From Desulfuromonadales bacterium (lineage in GTDB: Bacteria; Desulfobacterota; Desulfuromonadia; Geobacterales; Pseudopelobacteraceae): a stretch of DNA of 11,820 nt. Where the stretch lies: NCBI GenBank assembly GCA_015688915.1, contig JAATGX010000250.1, positions 1-11,820 of the forward strand, given 5' to 3'. Every line of letters begins with the position of its first letter. Positions within the stretch are counted from its first letter, which is position 1. The notes below the pieces were generated by a model. The model worked only from the letters and a program-made list of their open reading frames with translations. It did not search any database and had not been told where the DNA came from. A program made the translations under genes and the position numbers. Positions 7,290-11,820 of the stretch are shown here, in pieces.

Positions 7290-7306
7290 TTGCAACTGTA
7301 ATGCCA
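7290..7306 (-). promoter_or_regulatory. Sigma-54 (-24/-12) promoter for the liv operon
   Basis: On the minus strand the sequence TGGCATTACAGTTGCAA matches the sigma-54 consensus TGGCAC-N5-TTGCA at every position but one (T for the last C). The invariant GG and GC are exactly ten bases apart. The predicted transcript start is near 7280, giving a leader of about 62 nt to the livK ATG. No comparably good sigma-70 promoter was found in this gap. A sigma-54-type activator is encoded nearby at 8331-9710. Confidence 0.7.
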
Positions 7307-7401
7307 TGACTGTCTATAACCAAATGTGAGCGTTAAAGCAAAACAATTTTGACACTGTCGATCGATATACGGAGTTGCTGATGTCCTCCAGTGGCGGAAA
7401 A

Positions 7402-7438
7402 CAGCCATAAAAATGGCTGAATTCGGCCAATTGCTGGC
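7402..7438. promoter_or_regulatory. Candidate enhancer sites for a sigma-54 activator
   Basis: A perfect dyad CAGCCAT-AAAA-ATGGCTG occupies 7402-7419. A second, weaker one, GCCA-N5-TGGC, lies at 7426-7438. Both share GCCA/TGGC half-sites, and their centres are about 21.5 bp apart, close to two helical turns. The first centre is about 130 bp upstream of the predicted liv start, in the usual range for an enhancer-binding protein. Read on the minus strand the first dyad is followed by TTTT, so a weak attenuator hairpin is an alternative, but it lies upstream of the predicted promoter. Confidence 0.4.
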
Positions 7439-7669
7439 GACACATATCCCTTTGTTTCAAAAACGGACCGTGGGTAACCGTGCCGCCCCCCACCTGTTGG
7501 CCGGCCGCAAAACCGGAATTGCCGCCGGATTGGCCTTCCCTTGGAAAATTGGGATACAAAATCATGTGCGGACAGCCGATACAAATGATAAGGGCATTGA
7601 GCCAAAATGCAAGGAAGCAACAACAGGCATGAAGAAGGTGGGGATTATCACGTGAATAGGGCGGCGGTC

Positions 7670-8263
7670 ATGACGAAGCGGGGGAAGGGCGGGGCGATGC
7701 GCATGGGGGTGTTTCTGTGGATGATGCTGGTTCTCCCGGTATCGAGTGCACTGGCCCTTGACGTAACAATGAACGCAACAGTGGACGATAACCGGTTGAT
7801 CGTCACGGGTATGACGAATCTGCCGGATGGAACGGAACTCCTGGTGACCCTCACCGACGCGGACGGGGTTTATAAAGGGAGGGACAGGGTCATCGTTTCC
7901 AAAGGCGCTTTCGCAACCGGGCCGATCCCCCAGCCTCTGAACCGTGAATGCACCCTCAACATACTTACCCAGATAGCCACCTATCAACCGGCGAACGTGC
8001 GTTCCATAATTGGGGACTGCGGAGACATGCTGACGGGCAGGCTCGTCGTCAAAGGATCGGTCGGTGGTTTGATCGTTTCCTACCACGACCGGATCGTGTT
8101 AAGCAAACAGGCCGTAATGCAAAGAAAGAGGGCTGTTGTTGCCCCCAAAATGGTCGCACAGAGAAAAGCGCCGGCCTTCAACAGGTATTCCAGTTATTGC
8201 GCGTTGAAGGCATCGGGCCGGAAAGATCTTCCCCCGGTCACCGAATCGCTTGTGCTTCGTTAG
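7670..8263 (+). CDS. Exported protein of unknown function
   Basis: I do not recognise a family. With this start the protein has 197 residues. A basic N-terminus (MTKRGKGGAMRM) leads into a hydrophobic stretch ending SSALA, then LDVTMNATVDDNR, a good signal peptide with cleavage before LDV, so it probably acts outside the cytoplasm. The next hundred residues alternate hydrophobic and polar positions (RLIVTGMTNLPDGTELLVTLTD), suggesting a beta-sandwich or Ig-like fold. Two cysteines in this part could form a disulfide. The C-terminal region is basic (QRKRAVVAPKMVAQRK) and holds a third cysteine. Start choice is open: GTG at 7652 has GGGG eight bases upstream, and ATG at 7697 gives a compact signal peptide. 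It is divergent from livK, convergent with the response regulator, and followed by its own terminator. Confidence 0.72.
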   Translation: MTKRGKGGAMRMGVFLWMMLVLPVSSALALDVTMNATVDDNRLIVTGMTNLPDGTELLVTLTDADGVYKGRDRVIVSKGAFATGPIPQPLNRECTLNILTQIATYQPANVRSIIGDCGDMLTGRLVVKGSVGGLIVSYHDRIVLSKQAVMQRKRAVVAPKMVAQRKAPAFNRYSSYCALKASGRKDLPPVTESLVLR

Positions 8264-8282
8264 CGGAACGAGCAGCAGACAA

Positions 8283-8314
8283 GGCTGCACCCAAAGAGGG
8301 TGCGGCCTTTTTTT
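8283..8314 (+). terminator. Rho-independent terminator after the exported protein
   Basis: GGCTGCACCC (8283-8292) pairs with GGGTGCGGCC (8298-8307), ten base pairs including one G-U, with a five-base AAAGA loop. Seven T follow (8308-8314). It begins 19 bases after the stop codon at 8263. On the minus strand the same hairpin lies just after the response regulator stop but is followed only by TTGTCT, so it may stop that transcript less efficiently. Confidence 0.9.
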
Positions 8315-8330
8315 ATGGGCCTGAACACCA

Positions 8331-9710
8331 TCACAAGCCGTATTTTTCCATCTTGTAGCGCAGGGTGCCCCGGGGGATCTTCAGCAATGACGCCGTTTGG
8401 AGGACGTTGGCGCCGGTTTTGTTCAGCGCTTCCCGGATGATGCCGCATTCAAAGTTCGCCAGCGCCTCTTCGAGCCCCATGCCGTCGGGAAGCGTGGCGT
8501 CGGGGGTGTCGTGCACGGCAGATGGTGCGCCGGGCTGCTGCGCCCCGCAAATCTCGGGAGGAAGGTAGTCGGGCAGCAGGGTCGGGCCGGGCCGCATGAT
8601 GCAGATGCGTTCGATGACATTGCGCAGTTCGCGGATGTTTCCCGGCCAGGCATACGACTTCATGAGGCTGACCGCCTCCGGGGAAAGCCCGCGAAAGTCC
8701 CGTCCGAAGGAGCGGCTGAAGCTGTCCAGGAAGAACGAGGCCAGGGGATCGATATCCTCGGTGCGAGCCCTGAGCGGCGGGATGTGTATGGGGAAGACGT
8801 TCAGACGGTAGAACAGGTCTTCGCGGAAGGTCCTGGCGCTGATCTTTTCCTTCAGGTTGCGGTTGGTGGCGGCGATCACCCGGACATCGATGGGGATGTC
8901 CTTGATTCCGCCCACACGGCGGAGGGTGCGCTCCTGCAAGACCCGCAGCAGCTTGGCCTGCATGGCCATGTCCATTTCGCCGATCTCGTCCAGGAATACC
9001 GTGCCGCGGTGCGCCTCCTCGAACAGCCCCGGTTTGCGGGCGGTGGCGCTGGTGAAGGAGCCTTTTTCGTGCCCGAACAGTTCACTCTCCAGCAGGGTGG
9101 CCGGGATCGACGCGCAGTTTATGCCGACAAAGGCGGCATCCTTGCGGTCCGACAGGTCGTGAATGGCCCGGGCCACCAACTCCTTGCCGGTGCCGGATTC
9201 GCCGGTGATCAGCACGGTGGAAGGGATACGGGCGATCTCCCGGATCTGGGCGATCACCTCGCCAAAGGCCTGGCTCCTGCCGATCATGGGGGAGCGGCCC
9301 GGCAGGATGCCGTCCACGCGCTTCAGGTTGCGCACCTCGCGTTTGAGGGTCTGGGTCTGCAATGCCAGCTTGACGATAACCCGCAGGGCATCGGCCTTGA
9401 AGGGCTTTTTCATATAATGGAACGCGCCCAGCTTGAGGGCATCCACGGCGGTTTCCACCGACCCGTAGCCGGTGATGATGATCACCAGCAGGTCCGGGTC
9501 CAGTTCCTTGAGCGCCTTGAGCACGTCAATGCCGTTTTCCGTGCCCAGGTTGAGGTCGAGCAGGGCCAGGTCTACCTCTTCGCCGGCAACGATCTCCCGT
9601 GCCTCGGCTCCGGACCGGGCGGCGCACACCTGGTACCCCTGGTCCCCCAGGATGCGCTCCACATTCTCGCGGATAAAGGCTTCGTCGTCGATGATCAGGA
9701 TCTTTTCCAT
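8331..9710 (-). CDS. Sigma-54-dependent response regulator (NtrC family)
   Basis: A 459-residue two-component activator of sigma-54 promoters. The receiver domain (1-115) has the acidic pair D8/D9, phosphoacceptor Asp52, Thr80 and Lys102. The AAA+ domain (about 140-370) has Walker A GESGTGKE (170-177), the sigma-54 contact loop at 217-222 reading GSFTSA instead of GAFTGA, Walker B GTVFLDEIGEM (236-246) and the FREDLFYRLNVFPI motif. A Fis-type helix-turn-helix closes the protein (about 425-459, ...TASLLKIPRGTLRYKMEKYGL). The ATG at 9710 starts MEKILIIDDE and has AAGG seven bases upstream; a TTG six codons earlier is less likely. No histidine kinase gene adjoins it here, so it is an orphan within this window. 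It could act on the sigma-54 promoter of livK, but this is inference. Confidence 0.95.
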   Translation of the reverse strand: MEKILIIDDEAFIRENVERILGDQGYQVCAARSGAEAREIVAGEEVDLALLDLNLGTENGIDVLKALKELDPDLLVIIITGYGSVETAVDALKLGAFHYMKKPFKADALRVIVKLALQTQTLKREVRNLKRVDGILPGRSPMIGRSQAFGEVIAQIREIARIPSTVLITGESGTGKELVARAIHDLSDRKDAAFVGINCASIPATLLESELFGHEKGSFTSATARKPGLFEEAHRGTVFLDEIGEMDMAMQAKLLRVLQERTLRRVGGIKDIPIDVRVIAATNRNLKEKISARTFREDLFYRLNVFPIHIPPLRARTEDIDPLASFFLDSFSRSFGRDFRGLSPEAVSLMKSYAWPGNIRELRNVIERICIMRPGPTLLPDYLPPEICGAQQPGAPSAVHDTPDATLPDGMGLEEALANFECGIIREALNKTGANVLQTASLLKIPRGTLRYKMEKYGL

Positions 9711-9726
9711 TACACAGCCTTGATGC

Positions 9727-9756
9727 AATATAGTGGGTTCGAGTGGATACTATCAA
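9727..9756 (-). promoter_or_regulatory. Sigma-70-type promoter for the response regulator
   Basis: On the minus strand TTGATA (9756-9751) and TATATT (9732-9727) are separated by 18 bases, each one mismatch from consensus. The predicted transcript start is near 9720, only about ten bases before the ATG at 9710. That is a very short leader that would begin within the AAGG ribosome site, so either the leader is unusually short or the true start of transcription differs. Confidence 0.45.
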
Positions 9757-9909
9757 ATAACTATCACCCCTGACAATCAAAAGTGCCTCAAATTGAAAAC
9801 CGTTACGCTTATGTGATCAAGCGGGGAGGGCTCCGGCTTGGCGCCTTCTCGCCTTCCCCTGTTTGCCGGCCGGCGATTAATGTTTATACATGTCTCCTGA
9901 GATTTTATG

Positions 9910-9938
9910 TTGACTGTCACATGTCAAATAAGTAGACT
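9910..9938 (+). promoter_or_regulatory. Sigma-70-type promoter of the marR efflux operon
   Basis: TTGACT (9910-9915) and TAGACT (9933-9938) are separated by exactly 17 bases. The -35 box has one mismatch and the -10 box two. It lies about 40 bases before the MarR start and is immediately followed by the palindrome at 9939-9955, which would cover the transcript start. Confidence 0.55.
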
Positions 9939-9955
9939 GCTATCTATTAGGTAGC
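9939..9955. promoter_or_regulatory. Probable MarR operator palindrome
   Basis: GCTATCTATTAGGTAGC is a 17-bp palindrome about a central T with one mismatched pair. Additional TAG and CTA triplets lie symmetrically outside it (9933-9935 and 9959-9961). The length, AT-rich centre and position directly after the -10 box fit autorepression by the MarR-family protein encoded 22 bases downstream. Binding is inferred. Confidence 0.6.
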
Positions 9956-9977
9956 TAACTATTTCGATAGGTGGATT

Positions 9978-10427
9978 ATGAACAGCCAAGATGACTATCA
10001 CAACATAGGTCTTGAAATCGGGATCACGATACGCCGCTGGCGGGCCCGGATGGACGAGCGCCTGGCACCCCTCGGCCTGACCCAGGCTAAGTGGGTACCG
10101 TTGCGCTATCTGTCGAACGCCGGCGGCAGTTTGCCGCAACGGAAACTGCTGGAGCGGGTAGGTATCGAGGGCCCCAGCCTTGTCAGGATCCTTGACGAAC
10201 TGGAACGGCTCGGCCTGATCGAACGACAGAATTGCAGTTTCGACCGGCGGACGAAAACAATTTGCCTGACCGAATGTGTCAAGCCAATGATCGAGGAGAT
10301 CGAGAAGAGGTCCGCTCAGCTGAGGAATGAGATCTTCGATGGCATCACAGATCAGGACGTCGCGGTGTTCCGTAAGGTGCTTGCCCAAATATCCCACAAT
10401 CTCGAAAAGGAAGCCCCGCGCAAATGA
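9978..10427 (+). CDS. MarR/SlyA-family transcriptional regulator
   Basis: A 149-residue winged-helix regulator, normal length for MarR. The N-terminal helix (LEIGITIRRWRARMDERLAPLGLT) and C-terminal helices form the dimer interface. The recognition region is about 53-80 (LPQRKLLERVGIEGPSLVRILDELERLGLI), and the wing carries the conserved Asp-Arg-Arg (89-91) before TKTICLTE. The pattern SLVRILDELERLGLIERQ...DRR is closest to SlyA. Cys86 in the wing region and Cys100 could allow thiol sensing, but nothing shows this. AGGTGG lies just before the ATG. The stop overlaps the next start (ATGA), so regulator and efflux gene are translated together. It is expected to repress its own operon until an aromatic or lipophilic compound binds. 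Confidence 0.93.
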   Translation: MNSQDDYHNIGLEIGITIRRWRARMDERLAPLGLTQAKWVPLRYLSNAGGSLPQRKLLERVGIEGPSLVRILDELERLGLIERQNCSFDRRTKTICLTECVKPMIEEIEKRSAQLRNEIFDGITDQDVAVFRKVLAQISHNLEKEAPRK

Positions 10428-11548
10428 CGACTGATGGTTTGAACTCCGAACAGCCTGTTGCAGCAGGCATCCAATGGCGGAATTCTTTACCACTACGGCG
10501 GCTGGTTGCCTTGTTGCGCCGCTATCGCAAGCTTTGTTTTCTCTGTATAGTGGTAATTGGCCTTGTCGCCATTGCGGTTTGGGGATATGGGCGTTTATGT
10601 CACATCACCGAGAACGACGCCCGGGTCAGGGCCGACATGATAACCGTCAGCAGCCGCGTCGATGGTTGGATCACCGAGCGCCCGGTTACCGACGGTCAGA
10701 AAATTACCCGGGGCGAGGAACTGGTGGTGATCGATCAAAGGGAAGCCGGTCTCAAGCTGGCTGAATTGCACGCCAAGGCCGAATCGATCCTCCTACAGAG
10801 GGAACGTAGTGCCATCCAGTTGCGCATGGCGGAAACCACCGCCCGGGATGCGGTGCTCTCCGCCCAGGCCCGCCAGAGGTCAACTGCCGCGCAACTGGAG
10901 CAGGCCCGGCGCGAATTCAGGCGAGCAGATGCCTTGGTGGGGCGGATGGTCTCCCGCGAATTGTGGGAACAGCGACAGACGCAACTGCACCAGGCCGAAG
11001 CGGCCGAGCGTGCGGCATCCGCCACCCTGGCCGATGCCCGGGCGAAGCTCGGCGACATCGACGTGTTGCGCAAGGAGGTGGATGGTCTTGCCCAGGACGC
11101 CGCCCAGATCAATGCCCAGATACACGAACGGGAGATCGACGTCACTGACCGCCGGGTCCGCAGTCCGATCGACGGCATCGTGGATCAAAAGTTCGTCCAG
11201 CCCGGGGAATATGTCATTCCCGGCCAGCGCCTGTTCATTATCCCCGACCCCAACCAGGTGTGGATCGATGCCGATGTCAAGGAAACCAAGTTGAGCCGTC
11301 TGAAGACGGGGCAGCCGGTGAGTATCAGCGTCGATGCCTATCCGCACCGCCCTTTCACCGGTCGCATCGAACGCATCGGCAATGCGGCGACAGGCGAGTT
11401 CGCCCTGCTGCCCAGCCCCAATCCCTCCGGCAATTTCACCAAGATCACGCAGCGTGTGCCGGTTCGCATCGCAGTCGAACAACCGGACGACACCCCCCTG
11501 CGTCCCGGCATGATGGTCGAGGTGGACATTGACACCGCTCACCACTGA
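10424..11548 (+). CDS. EmrA/HlyD-family membrane fusion protein
   Basis: Periplasmic adaptor of a tripartite efflux pump, anchored in the inner membrane by one N-terminal segment (about residues 36-54) and linking an inner-membrane transporter to an outer-membrane channel. It has 374 residues. The first lipoyl-like half is about 66-105 (DARVRADMITVSSRVDGWI, DGQKITRGEELVVID). A long helical coiled-coil hairpin, rich in Ala, Gln, Arg and Glu, covers about 107-240. The second lipoyl half (about 242-275) contains RSPIDGIVDQKFVQPGEYV. The beta-barrel part contains VWIDADVKETKLSRLKTGQPVSI, and the C-terminus has the EmrA-type GNFTKITQRVPVRI followed by LRPGMMVEVDI. The start overlaps the marR stop by four bases, and GGAAG lies upstream. 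The family points to EmrB (MFS) or FusC-like partners; the substrate is unknown. Confidence 0.93.
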   Translation: MTTDGLNSEQPVAAGIQWRNSLPLRRLVALLRRYRKLCFLCIVVIGLVAIAVWGYGRLCHITENDARVRADMITVSSRVDGWITERPVTDGQKITRGEELVVIDQREAGLKLAELHAKAESILLQRERSAIQLRMAETTARDAVLSAQARQRSTAAQLEQARREFRRADALVGRMVSRELWEQRQTQLHQAEAAERAASATLADARAKLGDIDVLRKEVDGLAQDAAQINAQIHEREIDVTDRRVRSPIDGIVDQKFVQPGEYVIPGQRLFIIPDPNQVWIDADVKETKLSRLKTGQPVSISVDAYPHRPFTGRIERIGNAATGEFALLPSPNPSGNFTKITQRVPVRIAVEQPDDTPLRPGMMVEVDIDTAHH

Positions 11549-11559
11549 CAAGCCGAAGC

Positions 11560-11670
11560 ATGGCTGTTTTTTCAATTCCATCCACACGTCTTCCCTCACG
11601 GTGCTTCCCAGCAGAGGCGGGGCAGCTTCAGGAGGCGGCTTTCGGCGTGAAAGGGTTGTCCCGGCAATGA
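11560..11670 (+). CDS. Possible 36-codon open frame before the efflux channel gene
   Basis: An ATG at 11560 opens a 36-codon frame (start MAVFSIPSTRLPSR, end FGVKGLSRQ) that stops with TGA overlapping the next ATG by four bases (ATGA). It fills the 118-base gap after the membrane fusion protein. The ribosome site is poor, the peptide has no recognised domain or membrane segment, and GC-rich DNA can be open this long by chance. It might serve only to carry ribosomes to the downstream gene. Confidence 0.2.
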   Translation: MAVFSIPSTRLPSRCFPAEAGQLQEAAFGVKGLSRQ

Positions 11671-11820
11671 GAACTGTCGTCCCGCTGGCACTCGGTTGCC
11701 TGCTGGCTGGCTGCGCGGTCGGTCCCGACTACCTGAAACCGGACCTGACGCTCGGTCCATTCCACAACGCCGAACGCGTGACAGCTCGTGTGGCCGGCCA
11801 GCAGGCTCCGCCTCTCGATC
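11667..11820 (+). CDS. NodT-family outer-membrane efflux lipoprotein (partial)
   Basis: The first 51 codons are present; the gene runs off the right edge. The start reads MRTVVPLALGCLLAGCAVGPDYLKPD: a short signal peptide with lipobox LAGC (lipidated Cys16), followed by the AVGPDYxxP motif that marks outer-membrane factors of the NodT/OprM type. Such proteins form the trimeric outer-membrane channel that works with the adaptor encoded just upstream. AAAGGG lies about 11 bases before the ATG. The hallmark coiled-coil and barrel repeats are outside the window, so identity rests on the N-terminal motif and operon context. Confidence 0.82.
   Translation, partial: MRTVVPLALGCLLAGCAVGPDYLKPDLTLGPFHNAERVTARVAGQQAPPLD

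Larger units (their letters stand above)
7219..7669. other. Divergent intergenic region livK / exported protein
   Basis: About 450 bases without a supported gene. It holds the livK ribosome site and sigma-54 promoter, the two GCCA/TGGC dyads, a TCGATCGA palindrome near 7358, and a GGCCGGCC near 7499. The remaining stretch up to the exported-protein gene has no convincing -35/-10 pair on the plus strand, so that gene's promoter was not located. Open frames on both strands here have poor family resemblance and no good ribosome sites. Confidence 0.5.

Noticed and set aside
7402..7419. Dyad plus TTTT as an intrinsic terminator on the minus strand
   Set aside because: The stem is only seven pairs and not GC-rich at its end, the T-run is four, and no minus-strand gene upstream needs termination here. 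An operator role fits better.
7380..7570. Possible cobalamin or c-di-GMP riboswitch in the livK upstream region
   Set aside because: Fragments such as gccactg and gggaa occur on the minus strand, but the ordered conserved boxes of either class are absent, and the region lies upstream of the predicted transcript start.
7607..7669. N-terminal extension of the exported protein from the ATG at 7607
   Set aside because: The extra 21 residues are polar and precede the signal peptide; no ribosome site is seen, while later starts give a normal signal sequence.
8397..9773. Long + strand open frame (about 458 codons)
   Set aside because: Antisense shadow of the NtrC-family regulator, which has every expected motif on the other strand.
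9820..9882. GC-rich stretch with ggggagg/ccttcccc and GCCGGCCGGC as a terminator or hairpin RNA
   Set aside because: The arms pair imperfectly, no T-run follows on either strand, and the 10-bp palindrome is common in GC-rich DNA.
1..11820. tRNA, rRNA, CRISPR array or insertion sequence
   Set aside because: No tRNA-like cloverleaf, regular spaced direct repeats, or transposase-like reading frame was found on either strand.

Overview
The window is GC-rich, densely coded bacterial DNA. It looks like a deltaproteobacterium of the Geobacter/Desulfuromonadales type. This rests on gene content (an NtrC-family sigma-54 activator, a liv operon with a free-standing CBS protein, a GGDEF protein) and on short 'cacggag/ctccgtg' intergenic repeats. 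No rRNA, tRNA or other marker gene is present, so the assignment is an inference.

Left end (1-1860): a DppC/OppC-type peptide or nickel ABC permease on the + strand, preceded by a degenerate inverted repeat. Its 3' end overlaps, tail to tail, a membrane-bound diguanylate cyclase on the - strand.

Centre (2006-7218, all - strand): a complete branched-chain amino acid (HAAT family) ABC transporter in the order binding protein (livK), permeases livH and livM, ATPases livG and livF, then a small tandem-CBS protein whose ribosome binding site abuts the livF stop. Junctions are tight: livH/livM overlap 4 nt as GTGA, livM/livG share one base in TGATG, and livF/CBS are 13 nt apart. Two strong hairpins sit in the two wider gaps (livK-livH and livG-livF). 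Upstream of livK is a near-consensus sigma-54 promoter, TGGCAT-N5-TTGCA. About 130 bp upstream of its predicted start lies a perfect 7-bp dyad with a second weaker dyad about two helical turns away, a layout expected of enhancer-binding-protein sites.

Right of this (7670-9710): a small exported protein of unknown function on the + strand with a good rho-independent terminator, then a convergent sigma-54-dependent response regulator (REC-AAA+-Fis HTH) with no histidine kinase gene beside it in this window. It is a candidate, untested, activator of the liv promoter.

Right end (9978-11820): a MarR/SlyA-type repressor with a 17-bp palindrome directly after its -10 box, a membrane fusion protein of the EmrA/HlyD type overlapping it by ATGA, and the start of a NodT-type outer-membrane efflux lipoprotein cut by the window edge. 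This is the beginning of a MarR-controlled tripartite drug or solvent efflux operon. The inner-membrane pump, if present, must lie beyond the window.

No mobile element, CRISPR array or RNA gene was found. The genes are mostly recognisable families; the less ordinary points are the regulatory DNA around livK, the CBS partner, the intergenic hairpins, and the unexplained exported protein.
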